Shown: positions 19,689 through 28,200 of the stretch, piece by piece
Layout of the letters: each line of letters begins with the position of its first letter
Numbering within the stretch: the first letter of the stretch is position 1
Source of the DNA: a virus
Virus record (IMG/VR): IMGVR_UViG_3300015171_000019
Location: 1-33,618 of that record
Reading direction: 5' to 3' (one strand)
Length of the DNA: 33,618 nucleotides
Position numbers and translations under genes: made by a program
The notes under the pieces: generated by a model
What the model was told of the DNA's origin: nothing
Databases searched by the model: none
Seen by the model: only the letters and a program-made list of their open reading frames with translations

Positions 19689-19721
19689 CGACCCACATCA
19701 CATCGTGTGATATGGTGGTCG
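19689..19721 (-). promoter_or_regulatory. Inverted repeat/hairpin in the leader of the third parB-like gene
   Basis: CCACATCACA-TCG-TGTGATATGG (19693-19715) is a ten-base inverted repeat with one mismatch. It is flanked by CGACC/GGTCG, which can extend or compete with the stem. It lies 35-60 bases before the start codon, in the likely 5' untranslated region. It could be an autoregulatory operator for the ParB-like protein, a parS-like site or an mRNA leader hairpin. Confidence 0.5.
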
Positions 19722-20024
19722 AGTCTCATACGCTCAATAGACTAAAGACCTATTCCTGGCTTCCATACCTGTAAGAAATAATTTTGTTCTAAAACCTTAA
19801 GCCACAAGGGGTTAGGTGACCGCGAGGAGGGTGCTCACGTAACCCGTTGCCACGGCATGACTTAGGCTATAAAGGGTAGTCTCTCTAACACTGGTACATA
19901 TAAATAAATAAATAAGAGTGTACTATAAGGGTATAGGGGAGGTAAAACGCCGTTCGCCTATCTCGTTGCCTTACAAGGGGTAAGTCTCAAGAGGATTTAT
20001 GAGGTATCGCGCACTGTTTTGGGT
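19722..20024. other. Gene-free divergent control region
   Basis: No reading frame of note on either strand. Visible features: a hairpin GGGTTA-g-GTGA...TCAC-g-TAACCC (19809-19845); a tetranucleotide run ATAAATAAATAAATAAG (about 19900-19916) that would melt easily; a purine-rich GGGTATAGGGGAGG nearby; a CTTAC/GTAAG hairpin (about 19970-19984); and the word ACAAGGGGT twice (about 19805 and 19973). The position between leftward and rightward gene blocks fits a replication origin or promoter region, but no known origin signature is identified. Confidence 0.5.
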
Positions 20025-20040
20025 CTTATAGTTAGTGACA
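20021..20040 (-). promoter_or_regulatory. Leftward T7-like promoter candidate
   Basis: On the minus strand the sequence CACTAACTATAAGACC matches the rightward candidate 25 bases away in nine of the ten core positions (ACTAACTATA against ACTCACTATA). It points toward the third parB-like gene and the leftward operons. No single-subunit RNA polymerase gene lies in the window. Confidence 0.4.
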
Positions 20041-20046
20041 CTCTGA

Positions 20047-20068
20047 CACCGACTCACTATATGGACGA
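20047..20068 (+). promoter_or_regulatory. Rightward T7-like promoter candidate
   Basis: Positions 20050-20061 read CGACTCACTATA, identical over 12 bases to the core of the T7 RNA polymerase consensus, followed by TGGACGA where T7 has GGGAGA. The bases upstream of the core do not match T7. It lies 45 bases before the GTG start of the primase-helicase gene, in the right orientation. Confidence 0.45.
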
Positions 20069-20106
20069 TGCGATGCTGGACCAAACGACTGTCAAAAGGA
20101 TGCAGT

Positions 20107-22851
20107 GTGAGCCTACCTAGTTACACTGAAAGCATCAAAATGATGCTTGACAAAAAGACACACCCTGACCTTGCAGCACTGTACCATAAAGGGATGGAGG
20201 TTCAGGTAAATGTTGGCCGCGACGGAGGAGAGCGTGTTCCTGATGTAAAGACTAAAGTCTGGACAGATAACGTCACAAGATGGTATGCGCTACGTATCCC
20301 TAAGAACGCTGCATCAATTCCTGAAGATAATTCAAATTTACCTATGCCTTATGATATTTTCGCCCATGCAGAAGGTATCGGATTAACTGGTTGGAATTGG
20401 GAGAAGCAGCAGTCAGAACGTTTTGGATACGATTTTGATGCAATAGTTGGTCACTCAGAGAAGCACAAGAAAAAGCTATCTGACAGTGAACTAGAGGAAG
20501 TGCGTAAGCAAGCCATAGCAATTCCTTTTGTACAGACACGTAAGTCTACTTCTGGTAGCGGACTACATCTTTGGGTAGTCCTAGCAGAACCTGTTCACAC
20601 AAAGAACCACACGGAACACGCAGCATTGGGCCGGGCAATCCTTGGCCTGATGAGTTCTATCGCAGGCTTTGACTTTGCATCTAAAGTTGATGCTTGTGGT
20701 GGAAATATGTGGTACTGGCATAGAAAGATGCGCGGCCCTGATGGACAGATACGTGGCCTCCACATCGTTAAAGAAGCTGAGCGAACTCTGCGTGCAGATG
20801 AGGTGCCACCTAATTGGAAGAGTCAGGTTAAGGTAGTCTCTGGTAACAGGCAAAAGACTCTACCGGAGTTCATCGAAGACCAGCTTGAGACTAAAGACAA
20901 TTTAGATGCAATCTTTGAAGAACTAAGTGGTAAGAATCCTCGGGTCAAATTAGATGATGAGCACAAAAAACATATTAAGTGGCTGCAAGATCACAATGGT
21001 TTTGGCTGGTATGATCCTGACCATCGAATGCTTGTTACACATACTCATCACCTTAAGGCTATGCACACTGAATTAGAACTCAAAGGCATCTTTGAGACTA
21101 ACTCACCTGGCACTGATAAAGAGACTCAAAATTGTTTCCTCTATCCGATGAAACAAGGATCTTGGGCCGTAAGGCGGTACACGCCAGGTATCATTGAGCA
21201 TAAGATTTGGGAACAAGATGGCGTTGGATTTACCAAGTGCTATTTCAATAAGGAGCCCAATCTCGGCACTGCTGCTAAATCAAAGGGTGGCGTCGAAGAT
21301 GGCAAAGGAACTTATAGATTCTCTGCTGCTGAGACTGCCGCTGATGTAGCCAAAGCCCTTGGAGCATCAGTTGAAGTTCCTAACCATATGGCTACCCGAC
21401 TTGCAAAGCTTAAGAACCATCCTGATGGCAATCGACTGATCCTTGAAGTTGAGAAAAGATCAGATGATGATGCGAAGAAGATGGAGGCTGCTGACTGGTA
21501 TCAAGAAAAGAATACGTGGGGACGAGTTGTTAATATCAATCGCATCAGTAACCAAGAGACAGAAGTAGGTCTCTATGATGAGGTTGTTCGCCACGTAGTT
21601 AATGAATCGGGAGCCGATGGTGGTTGGTTCGTACGTTGTGGACCTAAGTGGAATTTTGAACCACTGGCCCACGTTGGACGAGCTATGTTGTCTCTAGGAA
21701 GGAAAAAGACTGAGGTTGATGCTATCCTTGGGGCCTCTATCTTTAGACCGTGGACTATAGTTAGTCGACCATTTGAAGACGAATACCCTGGTGATCGTTT
21801 GTGGAATAGAGACTCTGTTAAGCTAAGGTACGCTAAGGTAGATCAGTCTGAAATAGGTGAATTTCCTACTTGGCAAAGGATTACTGACCACGTAGGAAAG
21901 GGTCTTGACGAGGCTATCAAGACTAATGGTTGGGCAGTCGCTAATGATGTAAAGACTGGTGGGCAGTATATCCGCTACTGGTTTGCATCGTTGCTACAAG
22001 ATCCTTACCGCCCGCTACCTTATCTATTCCTTTTCTCAAAGCCACAGAACACTGGTAAGTCAACCCTTCATGAGATGTTCAAGCTTCTTGTCACTGGCGG
22101 TATCGTTGACGCTGGCGATGCCATTAAAAACAAAGGTAATTTCAATGGTGAGCTAGAAGGTGCTATTCTATGCTTCATTGAAGAAATTAACCTTAGGCGA
22201 GATAAAGATGCCTATACAAAGATTAAGCATTGGGTGACTTCACCAGATATCAATATCCACAAGAAGGGGCTCACTCCTTATGGGATGGCAAACACGACTC
22301 ACTGGATTCATTGCGCTAATGACCATGAGGCGTGTCCAATTTTTCCTGGCGACACTCGTATAACGATGATAGAGGTCCCAGAACTTAGTATTGAGGAAAT
22401 GATTCCTAAAGAGGAGTTGCGCGAGATTCTTAGGAAAGAGGCTCCTCACTTCCTTAACTATCTTCTCTATGAAGAAATTCCTCCTTCTGGTGACCGACTT
22501 GGGCTACCTGTTATAACTACTGATACTCGCGAGTCATTGTCAAGGGCTAACCAGACTCATCTAGAAACATTCATCGAAGAACAGTGTTTGAATGTCTCTG
22601 GATCAGTTATCCTTTATAGTGAGTTTTGGGATAAGTTTTACAATACGCTCGATGCTTATGAACAGACTAAGTGGAGCAAGAAACGGTTAACTTCGTCACT
22701 GCCTCCTTGTTTCCCAACAGGTAAGATTCGTTCCTCGCCACAAGTCCACATCGGGAATATCTCTTGGGCTGACCCTAACAACCCTGTTAGGCCAAGCCCG
22801 AGACTAGCTCGTCGTGGAGATGCATTGGTGGCTAGTGTCGAAGCTAAGTGA
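20107..22851 (+). CDS. Primase-helicase (AEP-type primase plus SF3/D5-like helicase)
   Basis: A 914-residue replication protein. I start it at GTG 20107 because AAAGGA lies six bases upstream; the ATG at 20068 has no ribosome binding site and sits on the putative promoter. The N-terminal part shows archaeo-eukaryotic primase motifs: YDFDAIVGHS with Asp-x-Asp, STSGSGLHLWV with the central His, and KVDACG with the third Asp. The C-terminal part (from about residue 620) is a superfamily 3 ATPase: Walker A KPQNTGKST (about 645-653), Walker B AILCFIEEIN, and a sensor HWIHCAND. The enzyme would lay primers and unwind the fork for the family A polymerase. It is the first gene of the rightward operon. 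Confidence 0.9.
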   Translation: MSLPSYTESIKMMLDKKTHPDLAALYHKGMEVQVNVGRDGGERVPDVKTKVWTDNVTRWYALRIPKNAASIPEDNSNLPMPYDIFAHAEGIGLTGWNWEKQQSERFGYDFDAIVGHSEKHKKKLSDSELEEVRKQAIAIPFVQTRKSTSGSGLHLWVVLAEPVHTKNHTEHAALGRAILGLMSSIAGFDFASKVDACGGNMWYWHRKMRGPDGQIRGLHIVKEAERTLRADEVPPNWKSQVKVVSGNRQKTLPEFIEDQLETKDNLDAIFEELSGKNPRVKLDDEHKKHIKWLQDHNGFGWYDPDHRMLVTHTHHLKAMHTELELKGIFETNSPGTDKETQNCFLYPMKQGSWAVRRYTPGIIEHKIWEQDGVGFTKCYFNKEPNLGTAAKSKGGVEDGKGTYRFSAAETAADVAKALGASVEVPNHMATRLAKLKNHPDGNRLILEVEKRSDDDAKKMEAADWYQEKNTWGRVVNINRISNQETEVGLYDEVVRHVVNESGADGGWFVRCGPKWNFEPLAHVGRAMLSLGRKKTEVDAILGASIFRPWTIVSRPFEDEYPGDRLWNRDSVKLRYAKVDQSEIGEFPTWQRITDHVGKGLDEAIKTNGWAVANDVKTGGQYIRYWFASLLQDPYRPLPYLFLFSKPQNTGKSTLHEMFKLLVTGGIVDAGDAIKNKGNFNGELEGAILCFIEEINLRRDKDAYTKIKHWVTSPDINIHKKGLTPYGMANTTHWIHCANDHEACPIFPGDTRITMIEVPELSIEEMIPKEELREILRKEAPHFLNYLLYEEIPPSGDRLGLPVITTDTRESLSRANQTHLETFIEEQCLNVSGSVILYSEFWDKFYNTLDAYEQTKWSKKRLTSSLPPCFPTGKIRSSPQVHIGNISWADPNNPVRPSPRLARRGDALVASVEAK

Positions 22852-23038
22852 ACTAGTCGCACGACTAACTAAAGAGCAGAAAGCTGGCCTAAAGCATATG
22901 TTTGAATTAGGCCAGCCACATTTTGTTATTTTAATGTTAAGTGGGTCAAAATACTTTGTAGGTGTGCATCTTTATCAACTTGAACATCTAGTTAAAGAAC
23001 AGACGGAAGGATCATGGTCTTATGGACAAATCATCTGA
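22835..23038 (+). CDS. Hypothetical protein, 67-74 aa
   Basis: A short frame that overlaps the last 17 bases of the primase-helicase gene (GTG 22835) or 38 bases (GTG 22814), and the start of the next gene by 17. It reads SKLSELVARLTKEQKAGLKH, then FVILMLSGSKYFVGVHLYQL, and looks like a folded alpha/beta mini-protein. There is no recognised family. The start is uncertain because neither GTG has a strong ribosome binding site at proper spacing. Confidence 0.62.
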   Translation: MSKLSELVARLTKEQKAGLKHMFELGQPHFVILMLSGSKYFVGVHLYQLEHLVKEQTEGSWSYGQII

Positions 23039-23525
23039 GCAAATTCTAAAAGATATGTTACCGCCACCTAAGTGGCCATTTTCAGAGTTACCAATAGATG
23101 ATAAAACTACTTTACTAGAGGACAAAGTCTCTCCTAAATCTAAAGCCACTACAGTTAATCCTAAGGATTTGTTTGGCAGTAAAAAGGTATCGATAACCAA
23201 ACTTCCTAGTGTTGCTATCTTGCATGGCGCTCATGCAATGATGGACGGCGCTAAGAAATACGGCCCTTACAACTGGCGCGATAAAGAAGTAATTGCATCA
23301 ATCTATATTGATGCAGCTATTAGACACATTCAAGCCTGGTTTGAAGGTGAGGAAACAGCACAAGATAGCGGAGTCCATCACTTAGGTCACGCTATTGCTT
23401 GTTGCGCGATTTTACTTGATGCACAAGAGATGAAGAAACTAGTTGATGATCGTCCTAATGGACAAAGTGTAGCTAGTCGAGTTCAAGCTAGACTTGCTGA
23501 AGTGATTAAGGAACGAAACAAGTGA
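23022..23525 (+). CDS. dATP/dGTP diphosphohydrolase-like protein (DUF5664/MazZ-like)
   Basis: A 167-residue protein. After an N-terminal 50-residue extension it shows NPKDLFGSKKVSITKLPSVA, GAKKYGPYNWRD, YIDAAIRHIQAWFEGEE and SGVHHLGHAIACCAILLDA. This is the pattern of the phage dATP/dGTP pyrophosphohydrolase family related to MazG, whose Glu and His residues bind metal and nucleotide. It would cleave dNTPs to dNMP and pyrophosphate, adjusting the pool. In phages with 2-aminoadenine DNA a related enzyme (MazZ) supplies dGMP for PurZ. No PurZ is in the window, so modified DNA is only a possibility. GGAAGG lies upstream of the ATG. Confidence 0.82.
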   Translation: MDKSSEQILKDMLPPPKWPFSELPIDDKTTLLEDKVSPKSKATTVNPKDLFGSKKVSITKLPSVAILHGAHAMMDGAKKYGPYNWRDKEVIASIYIDAAIRHIQAWFEGEETAQDSGVHHLGHAIACCAILLDAQEMKKLVDDRPNGQSVASRVQARLAEVIKERNK

Positions 23526-23800
23526 AAGTAATTTATTTTACAGGAGCATCATCAGACTATGCAGCTAAGTGCATGGTCGAGTTGCTTCGACTAAGTAACA
23601 AGTATCCTAAGGGCGTAGTTCGTCTAGAGTTTGGAGACGCTCTTAATGGCCCCTGGGATATTGCAGTTGTTAAGATGACTGCTAAGGACAGTATCGCTGA
23701 TCTACCTGATGGTGCTCAGTGGTTCAGTGTTTGGCTTCCTAGTTTCAAAGAAATTTTCCTTAAGGTAGAATCGCTTGCTAAGGAACATAAGCTCATATGA
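23522..23800 (+). CDS. Hypothetical protein, 92 aa
   Basis: Starts with GTG in a GTGA overlap with the preceding stop. Reads MKVIYFTGASSDYAAKCMVE, with alternating strands and helices (VVRLEFGD, WDIAVVKMTAK, WFSVWLPSFKEIF). The fold is likely alpha/beta, but no catalytic motif is evident and no family is recognised. Tight overlaps on both sides support it being a real member of the rightward replication operon. Confidence 0.72.
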   Translation: MKVIYFTGASSDYAAKCMVELLRLSNKYPKGVVRLEFGDALNGPWDIAVVKMTAKDSIADLPDGAQWFSVWLPSFKEIFLKVESLAKEHKLI

Positions 23801-24033
23801 TTATGTTAGGTGACGACAATATTTTTGCGAAATATGAAAAAGCAAAGACTAGAGTTAAGCAACTTGAGGATGCTATTAAGCATCATAAAGATGCTAAGGG
23901 GCATCAGAGTTGTTGGCTTAACGATAAGGAACTTTATGCCGTGCTTGGTTACTTAATGCCTGATAGAGAACTTCCTACTAAAGAGGAGTTCTTGGCAGCA
24001 TGTGAAAAGTATTATTCGGAGCAAGCTAAGTGA
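23797..24033 (+). CDS. Hypothetical protein, 78 aa
   Basis: Starts at ATG 23797, four bases inside the previous gene, and ends four bases into the exonuclease gene. The first half is a probable coiled coil (FAKYEKAKTRVKQLEDAIKH) and the second half is helical (KELYAVLGYLMP, KEEFLAACEKYYSE). There is no recognised family. The tight coupling to the DnaQ-type exonuclease suggests coexpression; an accessory role is speculation. Confidence 0.72.
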   Translation: MIMLGDDNIFAKYEKAKTRVKQLEDAIKHHKDAKGHQSCWLNDKELYAVLGYLMPDRELPTKEEFLAACEKYYSEQAK

Positions 24034-24779
24034 GTAAGACAAGTATCAGTCTCTTAGGAAACAAAGGCTTCGATCATCTAAATGGCAACATAATCTGTGC
24101 CATTGACACAGAAACCACTGGTCTAGATCCAAAGAAACACGAGATAGTAGAAATAGCTATTGTTCCACTAGATCATAACTTAGAACGAATTAAAGGCATC
24201 CCACCTTTCCATCACTATTTGAATCCGCTTAGGCGACCAGAGAATATTGACGAAGATGCAATGAAAGTCAATAAGATGGATCTGGCCTGGCTTAAGCTAA
24301 ATGGCACAGATCCCTGGATGGTTGAAGATTTACTTGATAGGTGGTTTCAGTCACTTAACCTGGCTCCTGGTCGAAAGATCATGCCTCTTGGAATGAATTG
24401 GCCTTTTGATAAGGCGTTCATTCAGGACTGGCTTGGCCCGGCTTCAATGGAAGTGATCTTTAATGGGTTGTATAGAGACTTGGGTGCGATTGCTTTATTT
24501 CTTAATGATCGTAGCGACTTCCACTCAGTCAAGTGTCCATTTACTCGTTATAAGCTACGCGATATGGCACGTTTCTTGGGAGTCACTCAAGAGAAAGCCC
24601 ACACAGCAATAGAAGATGCCTTGGTTCTTGCTGAGTGTTATAAGCGAATGATGACTCACTATGTTCCTAATAATGGTTTGTTTCTAATCAACAAATGTAA
24701 AGTTTGCACCAAGACATATGAAGTGACGCGCACTCTTATGGATCTTGGTGATGAATTCATTTGTGCAAAGTGTCAATAA
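24030..24779 (+). CDS. DnaQ-like DEDDh 3'-5' exonuclease with C-terminal zinc ribbon
   Basis: A 249-residue exonuclease. Exo I is AIDTETTGLD (Asp26, Glu28), Exo II is NWPFDKAFI (Asp127) and Exo III is HTAIEDAL (His191, Asp196), so all four acidic residues and the catalytic His are present. A C-terminal extension carries two CxxC pairs (C223/C226 and C245/C248), a likely zinc ribbon for DNA binding. It starts with GTG in a GTGA overlap. The enzyme would remove mismatched 3' ends or degrade single strands. It may supplement the exonuclease domain of the family A polymerase. It is the last gene before a strong terminator. Confidence 0.9.
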   Translation: MSKTSISLLGNKGFDHLNGNIICAIDTETTGLDPKKHEIVEIAIVPLDHNLERIKGIPPFHHYLNPLRRPENIDEDAMKVNKMDLAWLKLNGTDPWMVEDLLDRWFQSLNLAPGRKIMPLGMNWPFDKAFIQDWLGPASMEVIFNGLYRDLGAIALFLNDRSDFHSVKCPFTRYKLRDMARFLGVTQEKAHTAIEDALVLAECYKRMMTHYVPNNGLFLINKCKVCTKTYEVTRTLMDLGDEFICAKCQ

Positions 24780-24813
24780 AAAGAAACCCGGACCAAATGG
24801 TCCGGGTTTCTTT
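24780..24813. terminator. Bidirectional intrinsic terminator
   Basis: A 15-pair perfect stem AAAGAAACCCGGACC/GGTCCGGGTTTCTTT with loop AAAT lies exactly between the convergent exonuclease and tail genes. The GC core is flanked by A-rich and T-rich tracts that read as a U tract in either direction, so it can end both the rightward and the leftward transcripts. Confidence 0.93.
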
Positions 24814-25240
24814 ATGTACCGTTAGCAAAGCCTGGCCGTTTTAATGGACACATTGTTCCTGCAAGTAGAAACTTAGGGACAAGTGATCCTGCTAAATTAC
24901 TCATCAGCCACTTACCGCACCCGCACGCTCCGCAATACTTACCACTTGCATCAGTGATAAGTGCGGAACATGCGGGTGTTTCTATGTCTCCAAAGCAAGA
25001 TCGTTGACGCTTAGCCATTTGTTCTGGAGTAGCAAAACCAGAGACTACGGCTGATGCAAAACTTACCACTTTACCTAAGTAACTTTTATTAGGAACTTTC
25101 CATTGTAGTGTGCCAGGTGTTCGATTAAAGATGCCGTCCATATAGCTTTCGATACCTTGATTTGGACTAGGTATCCAGAATACTTGAGCATCGCTATCAA
25201 ATCGAATACCTTTAGCAAGTAGACTATCAAAGTTAATCAT
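24812..25240 (-). CDS. Tail-associated protein with zinc-binding-type cysteines
   Basis: A 142-residue protein from ATG 25240, overlapping the stop of the hub-like gene as ATGA; the longer open frame upstream is antisense-like junk. It begins MINFDSLLAKGIRFDSDAQV. Near the middle it has a Cys set: C82, C91, then YCGACGCGKW (C103, C106, C108) and MCPLKRPGF (C131). This spacing fits a metal-binding knot seen in small phage tail proteins ending in CPLxxW-like motifs. Function is unknown; it is probably a virion or assembly component, as the last gene of the tail operon before the terminator. Confidence 0.75.
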   Translation of the reverse strand: MINFDSLLAKGIRFDSDAQVFWIPSPNQGIESYMDGIFNRTPGTLQWKVPNKSYLGKVVSFASAVVSGFATPEQMAKRQRSCFGDIETPACSALITDASGKYCGACGCGKWLMSNLAGSLVPKFLLAGTMCPLKRPGFANGT

Positions 25241-28200
25241 GGAGCAACAAACAATGATGGCGCAGGATATCCAACTCCGTCTGTGATGATAACATATGCA
25301 CCAACTGAAACAGTAGTCGATCCATTGAGTTCTTGTGCGGCAAATGGAGGACCAATTGTGACATCGCCACCAGGTGTATCCGAAGTATCTGGCCAATTAA
25401 CTTGCCAAACGATATATCCATCACCTGGAGCAAAATTCCAGTTAACTGCTACTGCGCCATACGGAGCAATAACTTTACAAATCTTTGTTGCATTAGTAGA
25501 TGCAGCCGCACTTGGAACGAAAATGGCCGCCATTCCAGCTAAGGTCGATCCTCTAACAACAACTCCAACATCTCCTATACTTGGTGTGCTTCCGTCAATT
25601 GATGTGACGCTTAGCTCATCTAAATAAGGATCTTGCACAAGGGACGAGTCAAGAATTGGCGTAACTGCTCCAGCACTAGTAACTTTTGCTGGAAATACTT
25701 GTGCCCATTGCGAAAGTGTTCTAGGCGACTTGCCAGGAAACTTAAGCCACCCTCCAATTGGCCCAAAAGTGCCAGCAACTTGTTCGATTTTCTTAGTTAT
25801 ATAATTCCAAGCATTTCTTACACCAAATTGAATTAACCTAGGTTCTTCTGTAGGTAGATCACCATAAGTATCTCCATCGAGATCAAGAGTATCAAATTCT
25901 TGAAGACCAGGACTACTAGCTGAGGCGTTGCTTATGTAAGACTTGCCATTTCTAGCAAACAATGAAATACGTTGACCGACTACTGGATAGTTAAGAGGAT
26001 CTATAGGTGTTGCAACTACTCCTGTGCGAGTTGGTGTGGTGCCGAACCCATTGCCATAGACTGTAACCACCATCGCATTGGCTGTAGAGTCTGCATTGTC
26101 AGAACTTGATGAGTCTCCAACTGGAGCGACGATTGCAGAAATAATCCCAGGTTCAGAGCCACCAATTTGTTTGGACGTAACTGTTCGATACTTAGACTCA
26201 TCATCAGCAAGTTGAAAATCTCTAATAGTGGGCACATACTTAAGAGATGGATCAGTAGGCATAGTATCAGCAGAGTCGTCCATCCAAGCTTTTGGATCTA
26301 CTGAACTAGTTCCTGAAAGAGATGGTAGCCAAAGTTCTAGTCCAATTTCATCATTGCTTGCATTATAAGTGTGCTTGTCGACAATAGTTAGAATTGAAGC
26401 AGTATTAAGTAATGTTGTATCGGCAAAAGCTAGAGAAACACAATCAAAAATTTCAAGCCTAAGACCTTCAAGAAATGTATTAAGCCTAGCAAGTCGCCAA
26501 GAATTTGAGTAACGATATGCCCAAAAGTTAACTGATTTAGTAACAAGTGAAGGTATATTATAGATAAAGAAATCATAATCTTTTTTATGTAGCCCAAACT
26601 TAGCTATATTATTGACATAGTTAATTTCTTTCTCAAACCTTTTGGCTGGAAAGTAAGTAAGCTTATATGTAGCATGGAATCTAGTTACAATATCTTCTGT
26701 TCTAGTATAAGTTAGGGCGAGAGTCTTAAGTTGTGTTGAATCTTCATCAATTGTTACATCAGCAGTTGGCTGCTTAGAAAGATACTTGATAAAGATGGTT
26801 CCGTTATCTACTACTAATCCACATCTTGCTTGCCAAGCAATTTTCTCTGCAAGACTCTGAACATTCTCTTTATCAAAAAGTGTAAATGATGATGGGTAGT
26901 TATCAATCAAAGTGTGGACATCGGAAAATGATCCTGAGTCAACAGAAAGTGACGAGTAGTTAGAGTACATCCAAGAAATTATATCTGCTGTATTTGGACC
27001 AACAGTTGATTGCAATGTTACATAGACAACGTCGCTCCAACCTTGTCCCACATAGTCTCTTAGTGGTGTATCAAAAGTAAGTGTAGTAGGATGAACTGTA
27101 ACTGTTCCACTTACATTGTGCACATCAATACTGTCATTAAGATTGATAGTGTAATAAGCAAGCGGAATAGGAACAAGTTCAGTTCCACCATCCTTAATCT
27201 TCTTCTGAGCGTAGACTCCCCTGATTGCAGTAGTGGGAATTAGATTGGCAATATAGACATCTTTGTGTGATGGCTGCCAAAGAGAGACCTCAGCATCTGC
27301 TTGAAAACTCCACGGAACTCTACCGATGACAGATACTTCTTGTGGAAGATCATTACCTGGCGAAGATATAGTTAATGCCCAACCGGATCGACCATTTTTA
27401 GCTACTTGAGAAATAGATTCTCCAATATTAAAAAGATGATAGCTTCCTGACCCAACTTCACCTAATGGGTCTTCGTTGCTTACTTTCTCTGAAAACCAAA
27501 TCTTGTTATTCTCTTGTCGAACAACACGCAGATAGTAACTGCCCGTTGATGATTGAATATAGACATAGTTGTTGACAATGCTTATCGGCGTAAGGAGCCA
27601 CGCTACGTAAGCCGTATTGATATCTGGATCTGTTGGAGCGCCAGCTATAACAGGAACATTGTCTCCGCGATTACCAAATAACACGTTTTCATACTTAGGA
27701 ACATTTGAGTCGGTAACCGTGAATACATCGCCAGAGAAAGAACCTTCAAATATTACTCCATCAATCTGAACTCGAATACTTCCGGAAGGGAAATAGGCGC
27801 CGTCGCCATCTTGAAGCGTGAACTGACGATCATTAAAATATGGATCAGTAGTTAGCGGTTGTGATGGATCGCGCGGACCTTTAAATGGATACTTAAGTCT
27901 TCCAACAGGAGCAGTAATAAGCTTAAGGGCTGGTGAGTGAATTACGCTACCAAATGCTAAAGGCCAAGCCTTGTCTATAGCATCAGGATTAAGATAGGGT
28001 ATGGATAGAATATCAGCTGAGAAACCTACTTCTAGGTCTCTCAGCCTTGTCTCTATTTCAAACTGTAGTGTTCTTTTACCTTCTGACCACTCGATAGGTC
28101 CAATTACTTGACCCTTATAGATTTGCATCAAGTCTGCTTCGTCTAGTCCTTGGAAGAATTGGTAAATAGTCGCAGGAGTGTATTCGATACCTACTGTATC

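Noticed and set aside
19889-19916. TATAAATA, identical to the T4 late promoter word
   Set aside because: It is part of a simple ATAA repeat in an AT-rich stretch, and no T4-type late sigma factor or other copy before late genes is visible in the window.
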